Assembly (NCBI RefSeq): GCF_051020765.1
Contig: NC_134936.1
Location: 7,110,186-7,174,185, forward strand
Direction of reading: 5' to 3'
DNA length: 64,000 nucleotides
Source of the DNA: Lasioglossum baleicum
Taxonomy: Eukaryota > Arthropoda > Insecta > Hymenoptera > Halictidae
The position numbers and the translations under genes are program-made. Positions 23,601-32,730 of the stretch are shown here, one piece after another. Within the stretch, counting starts at the first letter, position 1; the number at the start of each line of letters is the position of its first letter. The notes beneath the pieces were generated by a model that made no database searches, was not told where the DNA came from, and was given only the letters and a program-made list of their open reading frames with translations.

Positions 23601-26600
23601 TCGAATAAAACTATTTCAAATCTCATAGATTTAAGAGAGAAGCAATCGAAACTTCCTTTAAGTTGAAATCATTTAATCAAGTCGCATAAAGTATGCATCT
23701 TCAGATAGAAATCTTTTTTGCACACATTATGTAGGATTAGATATCGAAGCAAAGGAGAAGTGCCACTAACTAAAATTCATACCCTCGTCTGGCTTCTATA
23801 TAGCTCCGCTGTCTTTGTCTCAGAAACTCCTCCATGATTAAAATTTTCAAAAACAAAAGCTCGAGAATCATTTAATCAGTTTCGTCGCGTACGGCAAAAA
23901 GGAACTGGCAACTCAGGAGCTCAGGTAGCATCGATAATTGTCCCACATCTTTGCAGGACCGTGCCGCAGTATTCGTGGACCTCGAGCACTCTAGAATTCG
24001 AGCCTCACCCTTCTCCCTTCACATTCATGTGGCATTATTCAAGTATTCTGCTCTAGAACACGATATTTCAGGCCGGCATTGCGATTGTTCAACTACGAGA
24101 CTATAACGCGATTCGGTAACTATTTTATTTACGTTTCGATAACATGTATTCTCAAATTTCTAGGCAAGAGAAAAATCAAGATGGCTGCAACTTGTATCGT
24201 GACAAACAGAATATTAAAAATTCAATGAATGTTATTCAAATTTCAAATCGATGCAACTCGATCGATGTTTAAAATTAATTACACTGCTTCAAGGATTTAT
24301 TTTCGAGATCCTATTCCTTCAACCCTAATTCATCCCTTGTTCTCCCAACTTAATTTCCTTCTTATTTTCTTAATCTATTTTGTCTCGTGGTATCAAATTG
24401 ATATAATAGTATAAAGTTCACACGATGGAAAGATAAAAAAACAATGAGACAAGATTAAAATAGTTATCCAAGTAGAATAATAAATGGATATGATCTTTCA
24501 GTCTTCTAAACAGGAAAATCCTTTAAATCATCCAGATAAATTCCTATTCAGCACGAACTTTTCTGAGACCCTAGACACTGCGCCTAACATACCCAACGGA
24601 TAGAGACGACCCTGCTTCTTCATCAGACTCTCAATTAACAAATTAACACTCGAGGCGAAAGCAAAACTTACTTCAGAGGCGACACGCTGTCCTCGACCAT
24701 AGTAGAGCCCTCGTCTCCCTCGATGCCGAAGTGATCCTTGGCCTTCTGCTTCTTCAGGATGATGTCGATGTAACCGGAAATAAGCTGTAGAATTTGCTCG
24801 GCCTCGGTGGTCTGCACGCTGTAATATTGGTCGGAGTAATCACCGAAATCGAGCGTGAACGTGTTCGGAGAGGCGCCCCAACGTCGGACGGTGGTCAACG
24901 GCCAGGTCTTCAGGATCTCCTTCGTCTTCTCGTCGAGTCGCAGCACGGAGTCCTTCGTGACGCCGAGCAAACGCGGCACCAGTTTGTTCTTGCCCTTCAT
25001 CTTTTCCTTAACCAGGAAGAACGTCACGCCGTATGTGCTCAACGATCTTGCCGTCTTCGTGTAGAGAACTTTAGCGTCGAGCTCGGAGACGCCCCCATGT
25101 TTCTTGTGCTCCGCGAAGACCTTCTTCTCGATACCCTTCACCTTCACGTACGACTGAGGCAGGAATTCCTTCAGGCTGTGGAGACAATGCATTTCGGGTG
25201 TAAACAATTTATACGCAGTAATTAAACGATTTCATTGATAACTATACCGCGGGTTTTATCCGTTTATCATAAAAATGAACAGACGAAATAGAAAACTGCA
25301 AGGACATCCGAACAATCTAATTGCTCTATTATTTTTAACCAATCGACACTTTATCTTCCGGAAGCTTATTAACCCTTTGCACACGAATGGCGAGTCTGAG
25401 GCGCCACTAAAAACTGCCATACTATTATTCAAAACGGTTTTAACATTATTAAATTTGTCTGTATTCTAAAAATTGCCATACTATTATTCAAAACAGTTTT
25501 AACATTATTAAATTTGTCTGTATTCTATAAATTGTAAAAAGCTCAACTGTTATATATAAGAAAACAGGTTCAATTTTATGTGCACAGTGTAAAAAAGATT
25601 ACATAGAACAAAACTGATCTGGGTTGAAACAAATATCTTGATGTTGGAATTGAAATTGCTTTGAGTGCAAAGGGTTAACCCACTAAGTACAAAATTTTTA
25701 GCATTTATATCTGTGGTTATCAGGAAGAACGCCGCGTGTCACATTCTTTCACTTTCGAGATATTAACATCGGTTAAATTGCATTATTTTTATCAGCCTTT
25801 CGAATTTATTTCCATGACCTTTTTTCCGGTAAAGACGTACATGCTATACTATGTTACGGATGACGAACAGATGTTCAAGATCATCTCTGGCAGGAACCGT
25901 CCTAGATAAACGTACAGAGATAAATTCACATAGCTGTTCAGTTTAGGGCGCAAACATACGCACGTTGTCAACTGGGCGTTGACAAAATACGAATATTCAC
26001 ACCAAGGATTAGTCCAGTGAACGAAAAGTTATAGAGGGAAATGGAAGGAACACAATTTTTAACTTTGAATCTTTGGACTAGTTAGGAGGTAAACATACTA
26101 AAAGTCCCCACTCCTAGGAGGTGAGCGAGGTGCAGGGGGGACCGTAGAAGGTCCCCTTTTTCGGTTTTCCGCTTATATCTCGGAAAATATGTGTCCTAGC
26201 GATAAGACCATTCTATACAAAATTAAAGCTGACAAAATGTGCCATAAGATTGATTGGATTCAATTTTTCGCTATCACGCATAGTTTCTGAGATATCCGCG
26301 CTCAAACTAATTGTGCTGAAGAGTTAGCTAGTCAAATAAGGCAAAAATTTCTTTCTCATAATTAGTGAACTTTGAGCTGGGATATCTCGGAAACTATGCG
26401 AGATAGCGAAAAACTGAATATAATCAATTTTGTGGCACATTTGGTCAGCTTTAATTTTGTATAGAACGGTCTTATCGCTAGGACGCATAGTTTCCGAGAT
26501 ATAAGCGGAAAATCGAAAAAGGGGACCTTCTACGTGCCCCCTGCACTCTGTTCACCTCCTAGGAGTAGGGACTTTTAGTATGTTTACCTCCTAACTAGTC

Positions 26601-29600
26601 CAAACAAAGTCCCAAAGTTAAAAATTGTGGTCTTTCCATTTCCCTCTACACCCCCCTTATGAGCATTCATTGACTGGACTAGATACTGACAAGCAGCACC
26701 TGTCATTGCAGGGGGTATATGAGCCCTTGCATTTCTAATCTTGTGGGCTAGTACTATCGTAGTCACTAATCGTGTCGCGTCGTGCTCCATCTCGGAAAGT
26801 CAACTACTAGTGAGATCGGGGTAAAGTTCCCCTTCGTATCAAAGTTAACCGTACAGATTCCGCGAGAACGGTTTAAAATCTATTAGGCAGTGATAAAGTT
26901 GCTCCGAGATCCCCGCCATTGCCAGTGCGTCAACACCGTGAATCCAAGTTAGGTAATATCTTCTTTCAATTCTCTATATTCTAAATTCAATCCGTTCGCG
27001 ACAATCACACAATTGTAATACAAATTCTTATAATCAGAATATATTTGTGTTCTTTGATAATTCGCGCGAATTCATTAAACCCATGTTATCGTCCAATATT
27101 CTAATAGAGTAATTGAACGTCCCCACTCGGATTGTATCAATTAAATTATACTACGCTCCTCAAAAGAATTAAGGGATCACTTGTGCGAACCCGAAAAATT
27201 AGTCCCACTTTACGCGATCATAACTCCGTCAAAAATTGCCGTATCGATATCGTTAAACAATGGTTTGAAAGCCTGAAATCTCTAGGTTCAAATTCTCTGT
27301 TTCAAATTTTGCTACGTTGGTTTTTTACAAAGGTATAGACAGATGAAGACAACATTGACGGTTAACAAAAATTTTGCGCAACTTTGGAACATCACACGGG
27401 GAGCAACAAATTTTTTTGATTAAATCGCGTTAATATCGTTTGGAAGAGTTATCTTTCCTGTGTAAATTGTGTGGTTGTTGAATATTGTGCGATTTTTTTT
27501 ATTCGAGTTATTCAACATTGAAGTAAATATGGGCTTTTTAACTTTAACTGGCTCTAGAAAGCGAAAAAATTATCGTAGAATCTTGTGCAAAAAAGCAATA
27601 GAAAGAGCGTTTTTTTCTCTTCAAGGCACTCCTTTTGTTTTCTTCAATTTCATTAACATTTCGATATACCAGATGTTTCTGAGAATATGCTTGAAAAATG
27701 CACAATTTCCATGTGCAAAACAAAATTAACAATCCATATTTTTAACAATATGTAACAATATTTAATTTAGGATCTTACTCAAGAAATCCTGGTTTGTGCT
27801 TGTCCTCCTTGTAGTCGCCAAATTGTATTTGACATTGTATTCCGGCGAAAGTGCAAGCTTTCTCCTGGGTAACCGGATGCGTGCCGTCTAGAATTGCATC
27901 CCTTGCTTGAACGTACAAAAGAGATAATTGCACGGGATCCCGGCTGTCGATATTTTGATCCGAGAAGAAAAACTTCCTCCGCAGCAACACCGTCTCCGAC
28001 TCGTCTATTCCTTGCTCCCGCAACGTCTTACTGGGATCTATCCAATTCACTATGAAAAGAGATTACACGGTTCCTCAGTGGATTAGATCAGCGGAAATAG
28101 GGAAACAATGGGGGAACGCAAGTATTACAAAATTATTAAATAAAGATGACTGGAAATCCTGATCAGTAAAAGACAATTTTCAGTCCATGAAGTTTTTTTA
28201 GAGCGATCTGATACGAACTGTATTAGAAACAGAAATAGAGGAACATGGGGAAACCGTAAGTATTGTAAAATTATTACATAAAGATGACTGGAAATCCTGA
28301 TCAGTAAAAGATAATTTTCAGTCCATGAAGTTTTTTTAGAACAATACTTAACATCTGATACGAACTGTATTAGAAACAGAAATAGAGGAACATTGGAAAA
28401 CCGTAAGTATTACAAAGTTATTAAAAAAAATGTCTGGGAAAGTCCTGATCACTAAAAGAGAGTTTGCAGTCAATGAAATTTTAGATTAATGTCCAACATC
28501 TACTATGAAGTGTGTTATTAGGTGTGCAAATTAATTGCTGAAATTATAAAGGTGTTTCTTCAGAAACGATTAAATAAATTTTTTCGTTCAAGTACACATT
28601 GTTCTAAAAATTTCGTGAAATTTCAATAAATCCAGTCTTATCATTTTTACGGAAGAACGTGTGCCAGTCACATTTTCGCTCGGTACGGTTAGTGTTAACC
28701 CCTTGCACGAGTATTTATTTTGTCTTTACGGAAAATACATAGTTTGTGTATCAAAATTGCAAGGCGCAGGAGCCAGATATAAATTTATATTTTTCACTAA
28801 TGATTTTAATGTAAACTTTCTTTTTTCTTTCTATGAAATTCTGAACATTGAAGAATTTCTATCACTAGACTAAAATTTAAAACAGTGAAAAGATTAAAAT
28901 ACTTTAAGAGTATTAATATATTATATTTTATAATATTATTTTATATTTATAGATTAAAAGACTTTAAGAGTATTTATTTTATATTATTTTATATTTATAG
29001 ATTAAAAGACGTTAAGAGTATTAATATACTATTTTATAATTATTTTATAATATATGAATACTCTGTCTTTGAATGTTTTCGCTGTTTGAAATTTTACTCT
29101 AGCGATTAGAAATTCTCCAACGTTCAGAATTCCATAGAAAGAAAAAAGAAAGTTTATATTTATTGTATGTTTTCTCGAAAGGTGTTGCACATCGACTGTA
29201 AACAAATGGAATTTCATTTCAGTTTACAGGAAATCAATAACATACATATTTCTCACACTCTGTTCAAGAGCTTCGTCACGAGCCTGACTCGATATTGTGA
29301 AGCAAAGGGTTGAAATGAAAGGGGTTGAAATGAAATTATTGGGAAGAAAAATGAAAGACAAAATTCGCAGCGCAAAGGATTAAATTCAGCGGAAAGTGTA
29401 GCGAGACCAACCTGACAAGTAAAGACTCGTGTTCACGAGTGAACGGATTAACGTTCAATCGGAATCGGGCTCTGGTCTAGTTATTTACCTTCGTCATCGG
29501 TCTTCAGTTTCTTTCTGAGCTGGTCCATCTTCGCGTCCCGTTCGCCTTTCTCTTCTTTCTTTCTCTTGAGGGTGAGGGTGCCGAAATTGCCTGGCTTTTG

Positions 29601-32392
29601 ATTCTCGGTCTCCTCGTCGGCCAGCTCGCGCACCAGCGAGTATTCGTCATGATTCGTGATGCCTATCTTCGTGCAAATTACTACCATGAGATTGGCGACG
29701 GGTTGACTATCATCCACTAGCAGCGTCTTCAGCGTTCCATCCAACATGCGCACTCTGAGGGTCCGCAGTTTGCGCCGGTACTCGAGAAGATCGCTGTTCC
29801 TCAGAATGTAATAATCGAGATTCCGTCCTGGCTCCAGCCAGACTCCTTTCTTGACGTCCTCGTCGGCAAGGAATAGTCCGTAGTCCTTCGCTGTCAATGG
29901 AAACGATCATCTCATTACCGAGTCAACAAGACCAGAAACAACTACACTCAGCCACAACAATCGATGGCATACGCTTCAAATCAGAATAACTATTTAATTA
30001 ACTATTTTATTCACTACAGTGAGGAGCAAAAGTGAACACACAAACGATATTTTTACAAGAATGTATTATTATACTTAATGTTTGCATATAGAATAAAAAA
30101 GAAAAGCACAAAGAGTGTTTTCAAAAGCAGGAAATATATCATGGATAAAAAAGGAAATGGGCTAACAACCAACTATTCTTAAATAGTTACCAGTTTAATA
30201 AATAAAGTGCTTAAAACCCACTATGCAGTCCTGATTTTCAAGATTCGAGGACTACTCGTGAAAAATCCGATTTCTTTCGACGTCGAAGTACTTATAAGTA
30301 TCTTTTCGAAACTTGTACAAGTATTCGTTCCGAGGTTTGACATCAGTTTGTATGAAATGTATACTTTTCAAGTATAATCAGTGAAACATTATTGCTTTTA
30401 ACTAGTAATCGAAACCCATGAAATGAAACTTGGTTATTGATATTGGCTCGGATTCGTGAGTATACATATATTCAAATTGATCCCATCCCTAGTGTCGACC
30501 ACACTAGCAAATGTCTATTTCGCGTTAAAGTAGTTACTTCATTGAATCAAAATATTTATTTATGTTGGAGCGATGTCAAGTTCTGTGTAACCAGTTACGT
30601 AGAAGTAGAAAGTGGAGAGTGCGAGTAATCAAAGGTTAAAAAGAACAAATAAAAGTTAGTCCAGTCAACGAAAAGTTGTAGAGGGAAATGGAAGGAACAC
30701 AATTTTTAACTTTGGGTTTTTGTTTCGACTAGTTAGGAGGTAAACATACTAAAAGTCCCCACTCCTAGGAGGTGAGCGGAGTGCAGGGGGCACATAGAAG
30801 GTCCCCTTTTTCGGTTTTCCGCTTATATCTCGGAAACTATGCGTCCTAGCGATAAGACCATTCCATAAAAAATTAAAGCTGACAAAATGTGCCACAAGAT
30901 TGATTTGATTCAATTTTTCGCTATCTCGCATAGTTTCCGAGATATCCGCGCTCAAAGTTCACTAATTGTGCTAAAGAGTTAGCTGGTCAAATAAGGCAAA
31001 AATTTCTTTTTCACAATTAGTGAAGTTTGAGCGCGGATATCTCGGAAACTATGCGTCCTAGCGATGAGACCATTCTATATAAAATTAAAGCTGACAACAT
31101 GTGCCACAAGATTGATCCGATTCAGTTTTTCGCTATCTCGCATAGTTACCGAGATATCCGCGCTCAAAGTTAGCTAGTCAAGTAAGGGAAAAAACGTGAG
31201 GCACAAAAATTTCTTTTCCACAATTAGTGAACTTTGAGCTCGGATATCTCGGAAACTATGCGAGATAACGAAAAACTGAATCGAATCAATCTTATAGCAC
31301 ATTTTGTCAGCTTTAATTTTGTATAGAATGGTCTTATCGCTAGGAACCATACTTTCCGAGATATAAGCGGAAAACCGAAAAAGGTGACTTCTACGTGTCC
31401 CCCTGTAGCCCGCTCACCTCCTAAGAGTAGGGACTTTTAGTATGTTTACCTCCTAACTAGTCCAAACAAAGTCCCAAAGTTAAAAATTGTATTACTTCCA
31501 TTTCCCTCTACACCCCCTTATGAGCATTCATTGACTGGACTAAGTTGAGAAAATATGATTTCAAAATCATCAAGATTTTCCAATGTATTAGGTTGCCAAT
31601 TAAATTCGCGATCTTCTGTTTCGTAAGTCTTTTATTGTATTATTATAATCATCAAAAGCTCTGAATTTTGCGATTAATTCGATACAAAATACTCGTGCTT
31701 AAAAAATATCTATAAATGACTTTGCTTGAGAAAATGTGGAGGTCGCGAACTTAGTTGCCAACCTAATATAAGTAGATTACGGATTTGATTCAAGTACTTA
31801 TCAATACACGAGACTATTAAATTATTAAAAGCTAGTATATTGTCCACACAAAGACTGTAGATACTATATTATCCACAGCACAATTATTATTCTGCACAAA
31901 TATTTCTCTCCAACCGAAAATCTCGCTGAAACCATAAGCGACAAGACTTACGCAGCGAGCCAACATTTTAATAAACTTTTATCGTGTATCGTCCTCGAAA
32001 GTATGTTAAACTTCCGTGAAAGCGGGTCCCTCGGATATCGAGATTAATATAAAAAAAAATATATACTGCATCCATTCAATTATATTCATTAACGTCACCG
32101 TTAATATATTCCGTGCTCGGATAGGACATGCGAGGAACGTTGTTTGTGTCTGTGCGCGTTATCATAGGTCGCTGAATATTTTAGGTGAAAGTAGGAGCTT
32201 ACGTTGGCCCATGTTACTCGCTTCGACGAGCTTCTCCCTGATAATACGGCAAGCGTCGTAAACGGATGTGCTCGGGTCGAATTGCATCGTCTTCGTGGCG
32301 TTTTTCTCCGGGATGTAGATACGCAGGGATAGGGTGGCCATTGCGACTGCCTGGGGTGATCTGCGTGCAGGGAAACCACCGGAATCACTCGA
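7865..32392 (-). CDS. rhea: Talin, head and most of rod (C-terminus outside window)
   Basis: Talin links integrin cytoplasmic tails to actin at adhesion sites. The FERM head activates integrin and binds phosphoinositides; the helical rod binds vinculin and actin. Ten exons splice in a consistent phase: 32203-32341, 29489-29890, 27779-28049, 24672-25175, 21622-21716, 20024-20112, 16299-16757, 11198-12213, 8831-10733, 7865-8611. This gives 1875 codons without a stop. Order: F0, F1 with a basic loop, F2, F3, linker, R1-R3, then R6-R11 and the start of R12. R4 and most of R5 of vertebrate talin (about 300 residues) are absent within one continuous exon. The last ~370-400 residues (R12 remainder, R13, dimerisation helix) are not found here. 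Introns range from 219 bases to about 4 kb and are full of transposons. Confidence 0.95.
8831..10733 (-). CDS. rhea: Talin exon 9: R6 to R10
   Basis: This is a large exon of 634 codons plus one leading base. The acceptor is TCTCTTACAG and the donor is ATG|GTAAAC. It contains EMAGQ (R6), ARAVTDSIN and APGQNECDNA (R7), EAAAQAAYLAGVSDP (R8), HTSALCN-like KYTSALCNACREAS, ANSTSALVKEIKALD, ALAVSPKDPP-type SLAVSPKDPP (R9) and LLDQTKTVTESALQL (R10). The length and block order match the vertebrate rod with no obvious gaps. R8, the off-axis bundle that binds partners in vertebrates, is retained. Confidence 0.95.
11198..12213 (-). CDS. rhea: Talin exon 8: R1 end, R2, R3, then end of R5 / R6 start
   Basis: It starts in phase 0 (PRQSLLNAAS) and ends with two bases of a Gly codon before GTAAGT. 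R2 and R3 blocks are clear: ATQCALATSQLVAC, GDAGEMVRQAR, ADATAKMVEAA. After AAATPALR (codon ending at 11374) the frame goes straight to a short stretch and then SQRDVDEAI, which aligns near vertebrate residue 1210. About 300 residues, corresponding to R4 and most of R5, are missing with no splice site or frameshift at the join. Confidence 0.93.
12321..13216. mobile_element. TA-flanked palindromic repeat (TAGTCCAGTC family), copy 1
   Basis: It begins TAGTCCAGTCAATGAA and ends in TTCGTTGACTGGACTA. Long subterminal inverted repeats include GGTAAACATACTAAAAGTCCC-type and CTCCTAGGAG segments. The interior alternates many inverted and direct copies of GATATCTCGGAAACTATG and CACAATTAGTGAACTTTGAG. 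Open frames across it are repeat artefacts, because the same peptide occurs at 30749-30955. It lies in talin intron 7, about 110 bases from exon 8. Confidence 0.8.
13217..15069. other. Talin intron 7, unannotated part
   Basis: AT-rich, with no supported coding sequence on either strand. Short stretches around 14462-14500 (TTAACACGTTGACTACC) and 14714 (TTAACCTCTTGCCCTGC) look like single ends of TTAA-target elements without partners. Confidence 0.5.
15070..16155. mobile_element. hAT-like element filled with AT-rich tandem units
   Basis: The ends read CAGAGTTGTGC inward on both sides. The flanking 8-mers AGCCAGAC and ACCAAGAC match at six of eight positions. The interior is a tandem array of diverged ~118-125-base units containing ATTACGAATTACATTGTAAT and TGAAGATCTGAATTATA. 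A mariner MITE is inserted at 15883-16109. The talin exon 7 donor lies about 140 bases beyond its right end. Confidence 0.6.
15883..16109. mobile_element. Mariner MITE, 227 bp
   Basis: The left end is TTGGGTTGGCAAGAAAGTAA, the right end is its inverse (TTACTTTCTTGCCGACCCAA), and TA flanks both sides (15881-15882, 16110-16111). TIR sequence and duplication are typical of mariner. There is no transposase. Confidence 0.9.
16299..16757 (-). CDS. rhea: Talin exon 7: R1
   Basis: 153 codons, phase 0 at both ends. The acceptor is TGAAATCAG and the donor is GAG|GTACGT. It includes DHTAVGAAITTIATNLPEM and RMIAALMEDDTSGDRLLDAA, matching the vertebrate R1 helices (TDYTAVGCAVTTI; LLAALLEDE). It encodes the start of the rod after the linker. 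Confidence 0.93.
16923..17310. repeat. G run followed by GC-rich CTGGGCC island
   Basis: After a run of 14 G (about 16927-16940), the segment 17040-17300 is far more GC-rich than the surrounding intron. It contains several imperfect copies of CTGGGCC/GGCCCAG (near 17134, 17180, 17262). Both strands stay open for about 87 codons, but the repetitive Gly/Ala/Arg-rich translations look compositional. It is probably a degenerate minisatellite or a short interspersed insertion; I do not recognise the family. Confidence 0.5.
17360..17531. mobile_element. TA-flanked MITE, CAGTGGCA ends
   Basis: The left end CAGTGGCAGAC and right end GGATGCCACTG are inverted, with TA on both sides (17358-17359, 17532-17533). 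It is 172 bases without coding. A Tc1/mariner-type origin is likely from the TA. Confidence 0.5.
18013..18214. mobile_element. MITE, TAGACTGCGGAT family, full copy
   Basis: It starts TAGACTGCGGATCTTTATGC and ends CATTCGCAGTCTA, with TAs at the outermost bases. It is about 200 bases and AT-rich inside. Other full or partial copies occur at 19355, 21160, 34034, 35505, 42517, 54512 and elsewhere, so this is the most numerous family in the window. Confidence 0.7.
19355..19542. mobile_element. MITE, TAGACTGCGGAT family
   Basis: The left end TAGACTACGGATCG and right end CATAAAGATCCGCAGTCTA are inverted; 188 bases with no coding. Confidence 0.65.
20024..20112 (-). CDS. rhea: Talin exon 6: head-rod linker
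   Basis: A short 89-base exon. The acceptor TTTATAG precedes GG GCT CGA CCA and the donor is ATG|GTAAGA. It completes a Gly codon from exon 5 and ends in phase 0. The peptide (ARPYETGHMGGAQYTT, SGQVNIAHAPPM) is low-complexity, matching the flexible linker between F3 and R1; the SGQ...H-PP pattern is shared with vertebrates. Confidence 0.85.
20365..20800 (+). pseudogene. Mariner transposase C-terminal relic
   Basis: The frame at about 20446-20570 reads PHTSLVTREKLLELGWEV and then HPPYSQDIAPSDYRLF, the conserved mariner stretch ending in the last Asp of the D,D34D triad. The usual PYSPD is PYSQD here. Sequence on both sides is degraded, and no matching TIR pair was found. It lies in talin intron 5. 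Confidence 0.75.
21160..21328. mobile_element. MITE, TAGACTGCGGAT family, with a second partial copy
   Basis: It runs TAGACTACGGATGTTTATGC to CATAAAGATCCACAATCTA. Directly to the right, GTGGATCTTTATGC (about 21352) to AAATCCGCAGTCTA (about 21524) forms a second, end-truncated copy. It lies in talin intron 5, just before exon 5. Confidence 0.6.
21622..21716 (-). CDS. rhea: Talin exon 5: end of head / linker start
   Basis: 95 bases. The acceptor is TTCTCAACAG and the donor is GATG|GTAAGA. It reads ATFMQHATSNVGKG and SVAIPAVMRVGDG, aligning with the vertebrate linker blocks ATIMQQ and SVALPAVMRSG. The phases (+1 base entering, +1 base leaving) join exons 4 and 6 exactly. Confidence 0.88.
22086..22273. 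mobile_element. hAT MITE, CAGTGGCGC family, copy 2
   Basis: The ends are CAGTGGCGCAGCCAGG and CCTGGGTGCGCCACTG. The duplication ACTGTCAA is perfect at 22078-22085 and 22274-22281. C and G homopolymers lie just inside the ends. The interior is inverted relative to the copy at 5092-5291. Confidence 0.92.
22558..23323 (+). mobile_element. Internally deleted mariner with transposase N-terminus
   Basis: The termini are TTGGGTATGGGAATA and TATTCCCATACCCAA with TA on both sides (22556-22557, 23324-23325); 766 bases against about 1.3 kb for an intact mariner. The frame from 22968 begins MSTFVASKQHLREVMFHYF, a mariner N-terminus. It is interrupted by a run of Ile/Tyr-rich codons (AT-rich insertion, about 23041-23085), resumes with FDVRDKD and then LNVDRSTVGKR (second HTH), and loses the catalytic domain. 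Confidence 0.88.
23339..24671. other. Talin intron 4, rest
   Basis: No supported coding sequence. A moderately GC-rich patch at 23880-24110 has no open frame of note. Confidence 0.5.
24672..25175 (-). CDS. rhea: Talin exon 4: F2 end and F3
   Basis: 504 bases. The acceptor is CTCCACAG and the donor is AA|GTAAGT. Blocks are LKEFLPQSYVK, VLYTKTARSLSTYGVTFFLVKEKM, RLDEKTKEI and NTFTLDFGDYSDQYYSVQTT. F3 is the PTB-like module that docks integrin beta tails. KAKDHFGIEGDE and TMVEDSVSP at the end are the conserved F3-linker transition. Confidence 0.95.
25373..25674. mobile_element. piggyBac-type MITE with internal duplication
   Basis: CCCTTTGCAC at the left and GTGCAAAGGG at the right are flanked by TTAA on both sides (25369-25372, 25675-25678), the piggyBac target duplication. 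Inside, a ~65-base unit (TGCCATACTATTATTCAAAA...) is duplicated in tandem. A related fragment, GGCGCCACTAAAAATTGC, occurs near 53997. Confidence 0.75.
26010..26681. mobile_element. TAGTCCAGTC palindromic repeat, copy 2
   Basis: It begins TAGTCCAGTGAACGAAAAG and ends CATTCATTGACTGGACTA. It has the same subterminal CTCCTAGGAG and GATATCTCGGAAACTATG modules as the other copies but one fewer internal module, so it is about 670 bases. It lies in talin intron 3. Confidence 0.8.
27140..27720. repeat. Tc1-like single-ended relic
   Basis: CTCCTCAAAAGAATTAAGGG at about 27155 resembles a Tc1-type terminus. The following ~300 bases have a uniform dispersed-repeat look, but no partner end was found. No transposase motif is visible. 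Confidence 0.3.
27779..28049 (-). CDS. rhea: Talin exon 3: F1 end and F2
   Basis: 271 bases from TTCATAG|TG to GA|GTAAGA. The first two bases complete a Val codon begun in exon 2. It contains WIDPSKTLREQGIDE, ETVLLRRKFFFSDQNID, PVQLSLLYVQARDAIL and CTFAGIQCQIQFGDY. These are conserved FERM F2 motifs. Confidence 0.95.
28098..28490. repeat. Tandem triplication, ~145 bp units, talin intron 2
   Basis: Three diverged copies carry GATGACTGGAAATCCTGATC, AGTCCATGAAGTTTTTTTAG and GAACTGTATTAGAAACAGAA. They start right next to the exon 3 acceptor. Confidence 0.75.
28891..29045. repeat. Short tandem repeat, AGATTAAAAGACTTTAAGAG
   Basis: Three copies of AGATTAAAAKACKTTAAGAG begin at 28891, 28951 and 28999, separated by AT-only spacers. 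Confidence 0.75.
29489..29890 (-). CDS. rhea: Talin exon 2: F0 end and F1
   Basis: 402 bases from TTGACAG|CG to GAAG|GTAAAT. It encodes DYGLFLADED, KKGVWLEPGRNLDYY, VRMLDGTLKTLLVDD and GITNHDEYSLVRE. A highly basic stretch (LKRKKEEKGERDAKMDQLRK) corresponds to the F1 insertion loop that contacts acidic lipids in vertebrate talin. Confidence 0.95.
30657..31542. mobile_element. TAGTCCAGTC palindromic repeat, copy 3
   Basis: TAGTCCAGTCAACGAAAAG at the left, TTGACTGGACTA at the right. It has the same modules as copies 1 and 2, with four alternating internal blocks. It lies in talin intron 1. Confidence 0.8.
31588..31766. mobile_element. Mariner MITE, 179 bp
   Basis: TTAGGTTGCCAATTAAATTC at the left is inverted at the right (GAACTTAGTTGCCAACCTAA). 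TA flanks both sides (31586-31587, 31767-31768). Confidence 0.85.
32203..32392 (-). CDS. rhea: Talin exon with start codon: F0
   Basis: The start codon is at 32339-32341 (ATGGCC, G at +4), and the coding part of 139 bases ends C|GTAAGC. It begins MATLSLRIYIPE and continues TMQFDPST and VYDACRIIREKL, as in fly and vertebrate talin. A TGTGTTTCAG acceptor at 32393-32402 indicates a spliced 51-base 5' leader, so an upstream non-coding exon should exist to the right and the promoter is not at this exon. Confidence 0.93.
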
Positions 32393-32606
32393 CTGAAACA
32401 CAGAAATAAGCTTCGTGAGCGAGCTTTTAAACTGTTTATGCTGCGACCGTGACGTAGCTTCGCACATACGCAACGGGCAAAATGAATTCGCGAAATTTTA
32501 TTTGCCGAGAATCGCGTGCCTCGCTCTTTTTCATATCTCCATACGAGTAGTCTCTCCGTAACTGTCGTCAGGGTCGCCGGATTAAGAACTTGTCTCTCCA
32601 CTCTGC

Positions 32607-32730
32607 TTTTTTTTTTTTTTTTGAGAAATATGTTTATTGGTTTTTAATTGTACATTATATTACATAAATAATTGGTACCTTAATAAACATACTAAAAAAA
32701 GACCATTCGCTATTGTGCCTATTGTGTGTA
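32607..32730 (-). mobile_element. 3' end of a poly(A) retroposed sequence
   Basis: Read on the minus strand, AATAAA (32633-32638) is followed 10 bases later by a run of 16 A (32607-32622). This is the layout of a polyadenylated retrocopy or LINE tail. Only ~120 bases remain before the mariner at 32731. The source family is not recognisable. Confidence 0.5.
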
